DNA of 60,000 nucleotides from Strigamia acuminata (lineage: Eukaryota; Arthropoda; Chilopoda; Geophilomorpha; Linotaeniidae): NCBI GenBank assembly GCA_949358305.1, contig OX442323.1:3288001-3348000 (forward strand). Direction: 5' to 3'. The notes beneath the pieces were generated by a model. It was not told the DNA's origin. It did no database searches and saw only the letters and a list, made by a program, of their open reading frames with translations. Positions within the stretch are counted from its first letter, which is position 1; each line of letters starts with the position of its first letter. The position numbers and the translations under genes were made by a program. Positions 10,800 through 21,529 of the stretch are shown here, piece by piece.

Positions 10800-11787
10800 T
10801 TATATATATATAATTTTTGAACATTTCAAGCGGTCAATTCTAATTAAGATTGTATCTGGACGTTGACAGATGTTTATTGCTATCATTGTGCTATCAATGA
10901 TGATCGACGCTTCAGGTTTGCAAATCTTTCTTCTGCCTTTTGTTGAGTTGCTTTTGTTCTTCACTTTGTAGCTCTCTTTGTTTCTAAATCTCTGCCAGAA
11001 GGTCGCCTCCCACTCTTCATAAATGTCATTTCTCATTGAGTCGTAAGTTTCTTTTGCCGGCTTCAGTTTGGCTTCTAGCTGTTCCATTTGATCGTTGAAC
11101 CATTTCTGAAGGTTTTTGTCGTCATCTTCAATCGTTACTGAAAATGCACAAAATTTAACTATAGTTGCGAGCAGGAAAAACAATGAGGATAACGGCACTA
11201 AACTAAGTGACTTAAAACAAATGGAAAAAGGCCCCCAAAAAACTAATGCTATAAAATCTTAAAATATCGGAACAATGTCTTCTTAGAAGAGCTTCTTGGG
11301 TATTGGTTTTGCTGTTTGTAATATTTAGTCTCTCATTTTCGGAGAAACAATGGTTGGCTCCAGTTCTCTCCTTGTTTGCAGAAAGGTTTAGACCTTACTC
11401 TCTTGTCTGTTCTCTCTGCTATCTATAAACACAACATAATGAAAAAATGAAATGTATAATATAAAAGCAACAAGTGTTATTCTAGTTAAACCTTATCTCT
11501 GAGTTCGTCTTTCTTAGGCATTTACTAGCCAACTAGTACATAAGTATTTACGTGGTCCAACTTACCTCTCAGAAGACGCCGATCGAGACCGACCCCGACC
11601 CCACAACTTTGATGATGTTGACTGAGCCGATGGCGTCGAAGGTGCCGACGACGTCGAAGGCACCGACGTTGTGGAAGGATGGCGTCGTTTTCGAGATCGC
11701 CTGCAAATATTAGCAGAAATGCACGAATTAAAATAAAAGGAAAATAGTTTCTTTTCTTTTCTTTATTACATACCCATGGTCGGCCAT
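10800..11787 (-). CDS. Putative type II membrane protein, three exons
   Basis: Proposed minus-strand exons are 11787-11774, 11700-11566 and 11202-10800. They total 552 nt (183 residues plus stop), with both introns in phase 2. The start ATG has a good context (GAAAATGG). Donors are GTATGT and GTAAGT. The acceptors follow TTTGCAG and a pyrimidine tract ending CTTAG. The first ~50 residues are Arg/Ser/Pro-rich. They are followed by a ~20-residue hydrophobic segment (SSLFFLLATIVKFCAFS), then a charged region with a short coiled coil and a Cys-containing tail. This predicts an N-in/C-out single-pass protein or a secreted protein. The family is not recognised. The third exon is the most doubtful join, because the frame also stays open across its acceptor. 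Confidence 0.4.
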
Positions 11788-12489
11788 TTTCTACTCTTAA
11801 TTTTGGTTGAAAATTTAAAATAAACATCAAATTTATAAAAAAATGAGAAAAATAATAAAAACCAAACTAAAAATACAGAAAAATATCCATTCCTTTAATT
11901 ATCGTTGCGCCATTTTTGTTTTCCTCACGGAATTACGTTACAGGGCCAACGAGATGCGAACAGTTTTTTCGTTGACCAAAGACCATGACCAAGACAAAAA
12001 TAGCAATAAAGGCCCAACCTAAACATTTGATTTATGTGCGCAAACCTCGACACATGGACTTATCTTTCGTAACGGACTGATGGAAATACACGAGGAACGC
12101 GAGACTATGGGAAAAAGAGGGGAATTCCTGTTTGGCCGAAAATAAAAAAGGGAGCAATCGATCGATTTCTACGATTAGTTTCTTCTCTCAAATGTTCAAA
12201 GAATTTTAAACAATTGCCAATGCATAGCGAAACCACCTCCACACAGATTTCCAAAATCTCTGCCAACGCGACTTTTTTCCTGCAAATGTCAGCTGAGACG
12301 TTTGTTTGGGCCGTCTTCCGGCTTTCTCTAAAATTTAACCTTCCCATAGCCATGACTGATACTACACATGTGCAGCCATGGTCGGTCATTTTTGCCTTCT
12401 TTTAAAAAATCCTTCTTTAACCTAGGAAGATATACGGTATTTGTGTATTTGCGTGCAAAACATCGCTTCAAACTCTTCCGTGTTCATTG
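11788..12489. other. Spacer with one weak minus-strand ORF
   Basis: A 94-codon ATG-initiated ORF runs on the minus strand from 12389 to 12105. Its first five codons (ATGACCGACCATGG) nearly match the start of the gene at 11787. No other support was seen, so it is not called as a gene. Confidence 0.3.
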
Positions 12490-12624
12490 ATGAAACTAAC
12501 TCTGGAAAAAAAATGAATTTACAAATGGAAAAAAAAATGAATTTACAAATGGAAAAAAAAATCAATTTACAAATGGAAAAAAAAACAAATGGAAAAAAAA
12601 AAATTACAAATGAAAAAAAATGCA
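12490..12624. repeat. 21-22 bp minisatellite, short array
   Basis: Five to six imperfect units of GGAAAAAAAAATGAATTTAC type. They directly adjoin copy 3 of repeat R, as at 6520-6625. Confidence 0.65.
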
Positions 12625-13080
12625 TTAACAAAAATGCACCATCTGACCACTCTAAAGTGGGACTCGGTCGTTGCCATTGCAGCTAGGTACTGCTGCTCCC
12701 TTTCAGCAGGTGTACTGACATTCCATCAATTTTTTGTTTGATTCTCTTATTTCCGTTTACGAATTTCTATTTCTTCGAGTACTTGTAGTATGAAGAATAC
12801 TTTAAGGCAAAAATTAGGGTGTAGTTCCTAATCTCTTCCATGCATTACACTGCCACATGGGCTGATATTCCAACTGAAGTGATTCCTCTGAACAAGATAG
12901 GATAGTTTTTACATCATATCTCTGAGAATTCCAATATGATTAAATGAAATTGAAATCGAAATCACTTCTTTGATTTATAAAAGTGACTTCTCTCTTCCGC
13001 ATTGCTACAGTGATCTCTTTTCTGGCCATTGCCACTATTCCTGTTCCTAATGGCGCTATTCTTGCCAGACTAAAAAAAAT
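12625..13080. repeat. Dispersed repeat R, copy 3
   Basis: It matches 6630-6960 and 8370-8640 with scattered substitutions, including the shared segment CACCATCTGACCACTC and a conserved 3' half. It ends in the CCATTGCCACTATTCCTG segment. Confidence 0.65.
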
Positions 13081-13089
13081 GATATTTTC

Positions 13090-13430
13090 TCACTCTCGAA
13101 TTTAGCCGAATCGACTCATTTATCTTTCTAAGCACTAAGATCGTAGTTGCTGAGGTAGCCGCCTTAACTGGATGGGCTTCAATCCAGCCGGAAAACGCGT
13201 CCGCTAAAATTAATACCATTTAGCCCAAAATTGGCCCAGCATAGTCAATATGTACGCGACACCACCGTTCCTCGGCCCTCGGCCAAGACACTGGAGATTG
13301 TTTCGCCGGTAAAGTCCGATTTTGCGACTGAAATCCCCGGCCACCAAACCACTGCACGTGCTCGCTTCTTCATTGCAACAATGCCAGGGTGCCCCTCATG
13401 TAGTAATTTAAGCATTTTTAATTGCAAAGC
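13090..13430 (-). pseudogene. Ty3/gypsy-type integrase relic
   Basis: The minus strand at about 13420-13340 encodes LLHEGHPGIVAMKKRARA followed by VVWWPGI, the HHCC zinc-finger side of a gypsy integrase. In another frame, about 13255-13150 encodes RVHIDYAGPILG, an in-frame TAA, and then LILADAFSGWIEAHP, which is the start of the catalytic core with its first Asp. At least one frameshift and one stop break it. It is not close to the intact element at 50.7-60 kb, whose integrase differs at most of these positions. Confidence 0.7.
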
Positions 13431-13494
13431 CATTGCCACTATTCCTGCTCCTAATGGAACTATTCTTGCCAGACTAAAAATGACATTTTTAAGC

Positions 13495-13830
13495 AAAAAA
13501 ATGTATTTACAGATAGAAAAAATGTATTTACAGATAGAAAAAATGTATTTACAGATAGAAAAAATGTATTTACAGATAGAAAAAATGTATTTACAGATAG
13601 AAAAAATGTATTTACAGATAGAAAAAATGTATTTACAGATAGAAAAAATGTATTTACAGATAGAAAAAATGTATTTACAGATAGAAAAAATGTATTTACA
13701 GATAGAAAAAATGTATTTACAGATAGAAAAAATGTATTTACAGATAGAAAAAATGTATTTACAGATAGAAAAAATGTATTTACAGATAGAAAAAATGTAT
13801 TTACAGATAGAAAAAATGTATTTATTCACT
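13495..13830. repeat. 21-bp minisatellite, 15 perfect copies
   Basis: Fifteen perfect copies of a 21-bp unit (core AAAAAATGTATTTACAGA) run from 13501 to 13815, plus a partial copy. Because 21 is a multiple of three, both strands show long spurious ORFs. The array adjoins the integrase relic. Confidence 0.95.
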
Positions 13831-14231
13831 TAAGGTTCAATTACAAATTGATTTCAATTTGTAGGTTGTGTGTTATTTCGTTAATAAACTGATTCCAGTT
13901 ATTGTTACACAATGGTTCGGTGTAATGCTTTCTAAGTCGCCAAATTGATTGTTTAAACTGTATTCAGTTTAGCAATCAGTTTTCCATAATCTGTTACGGT
14001 AAATGGGTTAGTCTCCTCATTGCCCCATACGGCAGGCGTGGTCCATTGCAGCGTGCAACGTCTTCTCACAATCACACAGTGGCCTTCAGAATAACATCTC
14101 ACCATGCAGGGCGGAATTAAGCATGGCTACACACAGCAGTATAACCATACTTGGTACTAATGGCAAACAGACTGTTTTGACACCAGTACAATGGAAATTA
14201 GTCTAACTCAGAAAGTGCTACTGGCGGTAAC
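13831..14231. other. Intergenic, no gene seen
   Basis: No coding or repeat structure was recognised between the 21-bp array and the next MITE. Confidence 0.4.
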
Positions 14232-14615
14232 TATGCTCTGGGCAAGTATAAGGTTGCGCTCTGTTCCATTGGCCCAGCCTGATTACTCCTAACTGTGGAC
14301 TGTGTACTTCCACCAGGAAAAGTAGTCTTGTTTTGTTTTTAATTTGTTTGATTATTTTAATACTTGAAATGATGTAACTTAATTGTGAAAAATGTTTTTT
14401 CAAATTATAAAATACTGTTCGTGTTTGTTCAGTTTGTTGAGTTTATTGTTTGATTTTGTCAGGAAAGCAAGTAGTTTTTTTAATTTTCTTATCGGTTGCA
14501 TTGTTTGGAAAGCATTCAACATGTATTTTGATTTATTTTTTTGGGATCACTACACTAGTGAAAAAGCTGCTGGGCCAATGGGAAAGAGCGCAACTTTATA
14601 CTTGGCCAGAGTATA
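14232..14615. mobile_element. MITE, diverged copy 3 of the ATTGG-TIR family
   Basis: Inverted ends of about 48 bp (TATGCTCTGGGCAAGTATAA and its partner) each contain CCATTGGCCCAGC. Internal blocks TTCCACCAGGAAAA and ATCACTACACTAGTG are shared with the other copies. There is no ORF. Confidence 0.65.
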
Positions 14616-15304
14616 AGTTACATACTTCTTGTGAAGTATGCAGACTGTTTTGGCTCCATTTGCGATGATCTAACTTCCAAAAGTAAATGGTGCTACCAGC
14701 GGGTACTGGATGTTTTCATGTTTTCATGATTCCATCACCATGCAAGGAGTATGCAGATTTGTACAACATGGCGGTGCATTCTCACCATGGCGGTAGGCTC
14801 AAACATTAGTATCGAACTATGTGCCTTTAATTGACAGGGGTTACATTATTCGGACTACCGGTAGTATAACACAACGGTTTCAAGTGACAAGCAACACAAA
14901 ACCAGACAAAATCCGAACTGAACTCTCAACTTCCTGTGGTCAGGAAACTTACAGACTTGGAAGGATTAAATCCCACCAATCCCGTATCTCAGGAGTTGGA
15001 TACGAAGGAGCATAATTCAGATTATGCTAACTCAAGTTAGAAACCGGAAATGGAGACCGGAGACCGGAAATGGATTCCCAGATTACGAGTGGGAGGGATA
15101 TCGACACCGCGAATATCAATTCTGGAATAGACCCAGTGTGGGAACAGTGCGAATGCATTCTAGACAGCTTACACCATTCCACCGCGGCAGATTTAATATT
15201 TAGTTGTTTAATTTAATTAATTTAATTAATTTAATAATTTAGGATTTAATTTAAACTTTTCTTTCAGATTAACATTCTAAAAATTAAATAGAAATACTAC
15301 ATCA
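14616..15304. other. Spacer with possible decayed coding stretch
   Basis: Around 14880-15120 one plus frame is open apart from two stops and reads as charged protein (VRKLTDLEGLNPTNPVSQEL). It could be old transposon coding sequence. No family is recognised. Confidence 0.25.
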
Positions 15305-15945
15305 ACACAAAGAGCACGAAGAGCAGAAACAACTTATAATGGATTTTTATAGTAAAAATTTTGATTTGGAGTTTTTGCTTAAAGTTAATGGCCACAAGTT
15401 AAAAGTAGCTACAAAAAGAAAAGTGCAAAGTTTGGATTTTTTATTTCTAATTTGGGGATATTTTGTCGGATTCAGAGAACGTCCAAGAGAGTGGACATTT
15501 TGGAGCGACTTTTCATACAAAAAGTGGATGTTTTGGGTAAAAAATTGAAGAGATGTATTCACAGTTTGTATTTTTGCAAGACAGCATGGGACACAAAAAC
15601 TACATGGTAAACGGGCCTAAAAACGAACACATTCACAGTTATAGGCAAGTTTAGACTGTTTATTTATTGTTTTGCGTAAAAATGAAACATTAGTTTTAAA
15701 AAAGACATATTAATCGTTGCAATTTATTTTGTTGTACGCGTAAATATGAAAATAACCCAAAAACATGGCAATGAAATGCATCAAAGAAACGGTGAAAAAT
15801 CATTAAAAGCAAAAATAAGAGAATAATTTGACTGGGTTTATTTGATTTTGTTATATTTTATTATTTTAAATAAATTTTAGGTGTTTGTTTTTGTTTTAGT
15901 TTGGATTTTGTGCCACAAGCTGTCGCCGCGATCGATGACGTGGAA
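15305..15945. pseudogene. Decayed partial duplicate of the LRR locus
   Basis: 15309-15430 matches LRR exon 2 (3922-4030). About 15640-15860 matches the LRR 3' flank (about 5760-5900). About 15895-15945 matches the last codons of the minus-strand gene at 5944 (RSRRQLV). The whole LRR-coding exon is missing. This indicates a segmental duplication with a large internal deletion, immediately upstream of the lectin-like gene. Confidence 0.75.
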
Positions 15946-16090
15946 GTGATGACTCCTGGCGAGAGAAAACAGCAGCCGGAAGTAACGGTTCTTTGTTTAA
16001 ACCTACTTTAACCGTTTTTATCATCGAGGCAGTTTTAGTTTGCTGCAACACCGCGAACAAATTAAAAATCGAAGGATACAACAATTTTCT

Positions 16091-18999
16091 ATGCCGAAAA
16101 CAAATTCGAGGACAAAATCGGTTTCGGTGTCGCCATCGGAAACCGAGTCAAACGATGTCAAGTAAATTTTGAAAGAAAAAAAAAATTGAAAAAAATTTCG
16201 ATTTTATTTCCAACGAAATGAATACAAAAACGTTTAAATTTCAGAGTTGACCCTTGCATTGCTATCTGCGTCGGAGTGCTGTGTGTCTTCATAATAATGG
16301 CGGCCACCGTGTTAGTTGCGGTCACGACCGGCGCATTGGGTAAGAGGATGAATTTTCGTCGACTAAAAACCCTCGTTGATTGTATTGTTTTAAAGGTGGC
16401 CCGATGGAAAATGCCGGAAACAAAACTTGGACGCGCCAAAACCGAAAACTCGAGCGAAAATTTCAGATTCCGCTACCGAATAAACAGCCGGACGGAGCAC
16501 ACGTCAAGTTTCGATTTTTCGCGCCGCCAAACTCGAACGAAATGTCGAATTACGGTTTGCTCGAAGCGACCGATTTCTGCAAACAACGAAACGGAAGGCT
16601 ACCGACGCCCAAGAGCGTGGACGAGGAATTTGAGATGATTAGAGATATTAAAATACTGCACGAAGAGGCCAGATGCAATCGTTACGCTATTGGTTAGGCA
16701 TTTTTGTGGGTATTTGTGTTAGGGGCGGTTTAAATTTTTGATTTGAATAGGTTACAAACTGGATGAAAAGAAGCGATATTCGAGTTTGGATCAGCAGAAA
16801 CAGTGGCCGTCGTTGCGAGTGGATACTGCGGCCGGAACTGACTTGAATGATCGCGATTGCATTGAAATAGAAGCGGGACAAAATTTTGTTTTTAAAATCG
16901 TCAACAGTAGACCGTGCAAGGATGTTTTGAATTTAGAGCACATCATATATTTAAAGTCCGTTCCAGGTAAATAAATGAATATAAATTGGGTTTTGGAAAT
17001 ATTTCTGATCCAGAAAAGAAACAAACTGTGTTCCCGTTTAGGGTCAATTTGTTGCACTTTGATTGAATGTTTTGGTGCAAAAATTGAATGTTTTTGGTAG
17101 AAAAAATAAATTTTTGAGTCGAAAAAATGAATTTTTGTTGCAAAAAATGAATTTTTGAGTCAAAATATGAATTTTTGAGTCAAAATATGAATTTTTGGGT
17201 TGAAAAAATGTATTTTTTGGTCGAAAAAAGGAATTTTTGGTGCAAAAATTGAATGTTTTGGTTCGAAATAATGAATTATTGTCGCACAAAAAGAATTTTT
17301 GTTGCAAAGAATGAAGTTTTGGTGCAAAAAAATGAATTTTTAGATCGAAAAAGTGAATTGTTGTTGCAAAAAATAAATTTTTGTTGCAAAATATGAATTT
17401 TTGTTGCAAAATATGAATTTTTGTTGCAAAATATGAATTTTTGTTGCAAAATATGAATTTTTGTTGCAAAATATGAATTTTTGTTGCAAAATATGAATTT
17501 TTGTTGCAAAATATGAATTTTTGTTGCAAAATATGAATTTTTGTTGCAAAATATGAATTTTTGTTGCAAAATATGAATTTTTGTTGCAAAATATGAATTT
17601 TTGTTGCAAAATATGAATTTTTGTTGCAAAATATGAATTTTTGTTGCAAAATATGAATTTTTGTTGCAAAATATGAATTTTTGGGTCGAAAAAATTAATT
17701 TTTTGGTTACGGAAAGCTGTGAAAATAATTGTTTTATACAGGGTGAACAAAAAGTCTATCACTATAGTAAATATTTCTGAAAATGCTGACAATTCATCTG
17801 ATCTAATGATGATAAAGAATTAAAGTTGGGTGGGGCAATCTTTTGGTGACCCGAAATTTGACCTTGGGATGTTCCTTCAAGGTCATTGGGAAATTATCTC
17901 GGAAACCGTTAGAGATAGACAGAAATTTCCAATTGTAAACTTGTAGAGCAACATATGTTTAGTCTAAAAATGACTAATTCTCAAATCTTTTGTACTAATA
18001 ATTTTTAAGAAAATCGCAATTGAAAAAGTAGTTTTGAAAAGAAAAAGTCATAAAAAAATTCAGTTTTCTGCCCATATCTCTGCAACGGTGCCAGATATGC
18101 AAATTCCGACCAGGGGAATCGATTTTTTGGATCATTTTAGGTCTAATCAGCACTTTTTTGACACTTTTTCAATTTTGGCCATGTTATCCTTTGACCCGTG
18201 TCTGCTTTTTCAATTGCAATTTTCTTAAAAAATTTTTGTACAAACGATTTGAGAATTAGTCATTTTTAGACTAAAGAAAAGTTGCTCTACAAGTTGACAA
18301 TTGGAAATTTCTGTCTATCTCTAACGGTTTCCGAGATAATTTCCCAATGACCTTGAAGGAACATCCCAAGGTCAAATTTTGGGTCACCAAAAGATTGCCC
18401 CACCCAACTTTAATACTTTACCATCATTAGATCAGATGAATTGTCAGCACTTTCAGAAATATTTACTATAGTGATAGACTTTTTGTTCACCCTGTATATC
18501 GGTTAAGTGAAAGAAACAAATTGTTATTACAGAACATTGCACGAGAGATATGTGGGGACGAGAGTGCTTATTCTATTCGAGGGAACAGTCTGGTGATGTG
18601 TTTGAACAAGTGGCGAATACTCGTATAAACTTCCCATCCGGTAACGTCATTGGTGTTTTATTATTAGACAGAGAATTTATACCACGGAGGTTACTGGAAC
18701 CCAATTACTACCTTTTTAAATCCACCTGGCTGTGTAAGTACTGGTTGTAATTTGTAATTTGCACGTTTGCATTGTTTTTTACGAGTTGGATTTTGTTGGC
18801 AGTTGAAGTGAAATATGTTTTGAATTATTTGAACATTTATGATTCGCGTTTGGCGCCTTATAAAGTCAATGTGACGATATTTCAAGATCCTGAGAAAGAT
18901 TGCTTGGCCGTGAACGCGTTGAAGAAATTTCAAATTGAAACCGTTTTGTGCTCTGAAGACACTGGTTGTCCCGCCTGTGAGAGTGAGCCCCGAATGTAA
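16091..18999 (+). CDS. Type II membrane protein with C-type-lectin-like domain
   Basis: Six exons (16091-16161, 16245-16339, 16396-16692, 16751-16966, 18533-18733, 18803-18999) join to 1077 nt, 358 residues plus TAA. All GT-AG borders agree with the reading frame: intron 1 is phase 2, introns 2-5 are phase 1. Residues 1-24 are polar and cytoplasmic. Residues 28-51 form a membrane anchor (CIAICVGVLCVFIIMAATVL). The region from about 105 to 225 resembles a degenerate C-type-lectin fold, with ATDFCKQRNGRLPTP early, DRDCIEIEAG at about 188-197 and a later Cys. Calcium-binding EPN/WND motifs are not evident, so sugar binding is uncertain. The remaining Cys-containing ectodomain is unassigned. Introns are 56-83 nt except intron 4 (1566 nt), which carries a minisatellite and a foldback MITE. 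A poly(A) signal follows at 19228. Confidence 0.85.
17060..17715. repeat. 20-bp minisatellite in intron 4, 15 perfect copies
   Basis: A perfect 20-bp unit (TTGTTGCAAAATATGAAT core) repeats 15 times at 17381-17680. It is flanked on the 5' side by about 300 bp of degenerate units, such as those with GTCGAAAAAATGAATTTT. The long antisense ORFs here are products of the repeat. Confidence 0.95.
17739..18494. mobile_element. Mariner-type foldback MITE in intron 4
   Basis: A 756-bp element starts CAGGGTGAACAAAAAGTC and ends with the inverse, flanked by TA at 17737-17738 and 18495-18496. The two arms (about 17739-18030 and 18205-18494) pair almost completely, leaving a central loop of about 175 bp. 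TA target sites and CAGGGTG ends fit the Tc1/mariner superfamily. It has no transposase. It lies wholly inside intron 4 of the lectin-like gene. Confidence 0.85.
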
Positions 19000-19227
19000 C
19001 ATTTCTGGAGTGCAAATTTAGTGTTACCTGAAGTGCAAATTAGTTTCTTTTTTAAATTTTCTTTTTATGGTTGTTGAGTCAGGTAATGAATAATGCCAAT
19101 CAGAATAGTGAGGTGACCTCTGTTGAGAAATATGTTGAACTAAGGATACACAAAATTATATTTTAAATTTTGGATTTGTTTTGGTATTTTTTGTAATGGG
19201 AGATTTTATCTCTTTTTTTCGTTAAGA

Positions 19228-19233
19228 AATAAA
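19228..19233 (+). terminator. Poly(A) signal of the lectin-like gene
   Basis: AATAAA lies 229 nt after the stop codon. No other canonical hexamer was noticed between them. Confidence 0.45.
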
Positions 19234-19541
19234 AATATAAATGGGGTGAAAAATAATATAAGATTGAAAAGTTTTGGTTTGTTGTTGTGGGATGGCAGCA
19301 CCAGTAGGTTTTAGGTTTAAGCTGATTGTGGTGACATCTTTTGGGGAAACAAATTAGTATTTTTTTTGTTATTTATTTTTATTTCTTATTCATTTTTAGG
19401 AACTCGTTATTTTCATTTGATTAATCTTTAAAAAGGTAAGTGACTAATTTAATTTAATTTTGGTACTTTCTTTAACGTTCCGAATTGTGACAGTGTCTTG
19501 TGCTTATACTTAAACGTCAGTGGTTACAAAATCATCTACAC

Positions 19542-19592
19542 CAGGGGTTCTCAAACTTTTTAACATTACGGCACACTTTTTAGAAAGACGAT
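19542..19592 (+). mobile_element. hAT-type transposon end fragment
   Basis: It begins CAGGGGTTCTCAAACTTTTT, a typical hAT/Charlie-like terminus. No matching right end was found, so it is a fragment. Confidence 0.45.
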
Positions 19593-19731
19593 CTGCATTC
19601 AAAAACTAAAATATTTTGTGTTTTACTTCAATTTTAAAACAAATGACGTCATTTCCTGTTTAAAACCCATGTTAAAACTTAAAATACCGGTACACTTAAA
19701 CTAAAATTAGTATTTTAGTTTTTGAATGCAG
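19593..19731. mobile_element. Short MITE with CTGCATTC ends
   Basis: Inverted ends start CTGCATTCAAAAACTAAAAT and end with the complement. A longer relative carrying an insertion lies at 21530-21909. Both contain the block AAATGACGTCATTTCCTG or its inverse. Confidence 0.65.
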
Positions 19732-20012
19732 CTAGTGTTAAATCAAAATCGTGTAAAAACAGAATTGGGCGCAGTTTGTGGTAAAAGATTTAAAGATTAA
19801 ATGCCGGGTGTTTATTCGGAGTTTGACGGTAAACAACATTAGTTTTGTATTTACTTGAGAAAAATGTTCCTCTCAAAATTTTTATCCCAGCAACACTACT
19901 TTGCCAATTGATGTGTCCTTCATTAGTTCGAAATTGTCTCCAAAAGTCTGGTTAACACGCTTGCCAAAAAGGAAGTGTGTTGATTTGGTCTAGCAGACAC
20001 AGTTCGCATTTA

Positions 20013-20093
20013 ATGGCGAAAAAAGTGAAAAGTGATTTCGAAGAGTTGAAGCGAGAAGAGAGAAAAATCACGGATAAAAAAAAAAGTGGGTAA
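20013..20093 (+). other. Possible small exon, 26 codons
   Basis: An ATG in good context (TTTAATGGCG) opens a highly charged 26-codon frame, MAKKVKSDFEELKREERK and onward, that stops at 20091. A potential donor (GG|GTAAAA) lies just before the stop. It could be a first exon, but no partner was found. Confidence 0.2.
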
Positions 20094-20632
20094 AATTGGA
20101 GTTGAGTTGCACAATAAGACTCGCTGACAATGGCGAAATACACTTTATAATACAGCACAATAGGTTAAATAAATGTTGGCCGGCTTACAGGCGCCATCTG
20201 ATGGTCAGTTTACAGTAATGTTTGCCAAACACTTTTGTTCGCAATTTTTTTTTTCTACATGCACCACACAATAATTAATTCATGGATTATGTGCTGCACA
20301 TTTGCAACAGTGTTAGCTTCAATTTCTCTAGGGATCTTCGCCCGATGCTGCTGATGACAGCAACTCTTAGGTCTGCAAGCAGCAACTTGTATGCTACCTG
20401 GTGTTTGCAGAAGGCATTTTGCCACACGAGAAGCACTTTGGCTACAATGTGGAGGAACTTTACTTAAGTTGTAACATAGATAAATGTGCAGAAAATTGTG
20501 GGTCTAGTCAGGGTCGGCTGCGTGTTTACAAACCACGGACGCTTCAGGAATCTTTGCGGCCAGGAGTGACTAATGCATCTAACAGAATTTTTAACGCAGG
20601 ACGGCAAGTTCTCTGCTCAGATTGTGCTAACC
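20094..20632. other. Spacer, no gene seen
   Basis: Repetitive-looking but unassigned sequence. It contains a near-CTCF motif (GGCGCCATCTGATGG, about 20191). Confidence 0.35.
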
Positions 20633-20715
20633 CATGTTAGTGGCTCTTTAAAAACTGGGAAATTTTGTAAATTGTAACTTTTGGCTCTTCCGTCTCAAAA
20701 GGTTGCCGACCCCTG
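20633..20715. mobile_element. hAT MITE with perfect 8-bp target duplication
   Basis: The 83-bp element ends in GGTTGCCGACCCCTG, the inverse of the left end at 25887. It is flanked by TGCTAACC at 20625-20632 and 20716-20723. The left end is eroded. Confidence 0.75.
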
Positions 20716-21111
20716 TGCTAACCTCACCTTATCTCTTATTTCACTAGGAAACATATAACCTTATTGTTGCAGGGACTCCGGTATGTTAAGAATATGCAGA
20801 TTTATTGATGCATTAGTCATTCCTGACCATGGAATCAGGATAGGGATTCCTGAAGCGCTTGCAGTTTGTAAATGTGCGGGTCGGCTGGAGGTTTTGCGGA
20901 GCTTCAGGAATCCTCCTTGGGAAAAAATTATTAGCGGGACCTCCCAAACAATTTTTATGGTGAAAAATGATCAAATTTCTAAGAAGTTTGAAAGTGCGGG
21001 GCCTTGGTCTGGGGCCCGAAAACCGACATCCGAGCCAGCCCTGGGTTCAGTGTGTTTTCAACAAATCTCTTATGAAATAACAGTGGGAGAGAAATAGGCA
21101 GGAAAGCTAAA
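20716..21111. other. Spacer, no gene seen
   Basis: No supportable ORF. There are short repeated phrases such as CTTCAGGAATC at about 20,541 and 20,902. Confidence 0.35.
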
Positions 21112-21273
21112 ATGCGCGAGGAATTTCTTCATCTTAAACTTTTGGATGGGGAAGAAATGGCTGTGTTTACCGCACGTGTTAATGCTGCTGCTGAAAGGCG
21201 AAGGCGAAGGCCTTTCAGATGTTGGAGTGAAATTTACATTAGTGGTGGCACCAAGAAACATATAAGGAAGTAA
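21112..21273 (+). CDS. 53-residue ORF, possible transposase fragment
   Basis: The ORF runs from ATG at 21112 to TAA at 21271. It has an acidic/hydrophobic start, then AAAERRRRRPFRCWSEIYIS. An Arg run followed by an aromatic Trp-containing stretch resembles the N terminus of PIF/Harbinger-type nucleases. It is far too short to be complete, and the resemblance rests on this motif alone. It may be a small exon or a relic. Confidence 0.25.
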   Translation: MREEFLHLKLLDGEEMAVFTARVNAAAERRRRRPFRCWSEIYISGGTKKHIRK

Positions 21274-21529
21274 CAGTCAGTAACTATTGTATTTCTTTGA
21301 ATTAAAGTCGTCCTCGATTACAAGCTACGGATAATATTCGAAGAAATTCGTAAAATAAAATTACTCGTTCGTGTTTTTTTTGTGAAAGCAAAATTTATTT
21401 AGGTAATTAAGCTGTATAAATACTATGAAATAAAAATTGATAACAAACAGCGCCAATGTGGCAGTTTTGAACAACGTGTTGACAAAATTCTGTCCATGTT
21501 TTTTTTTTAAATTGTCATGTTGGCACTAG

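Noticed and set aside
12105-12389. 94-codon minus-strand ORF starting MTDHG
   Set aside because: It has an ATG in fair context, but the composition is unremarkable and there is no domain. Its start resembles the gene at 11787, which may be chance.
13231-13833. 200-codon plus-strand ORF and 194-codon minus-strand ORF with heptapeptide repeats
   Set aside because: They are produced by the 21-bp tandem repeat, which is open in both directions because 21 is a multiple of three. No start context or splice signal was seen.
17044-17792. Long antisense ORFs across the intron 4 array
   Set aside because: They arise from the 20-bp repeat lacking stops and lie inside an intron of the plus-strand gene.
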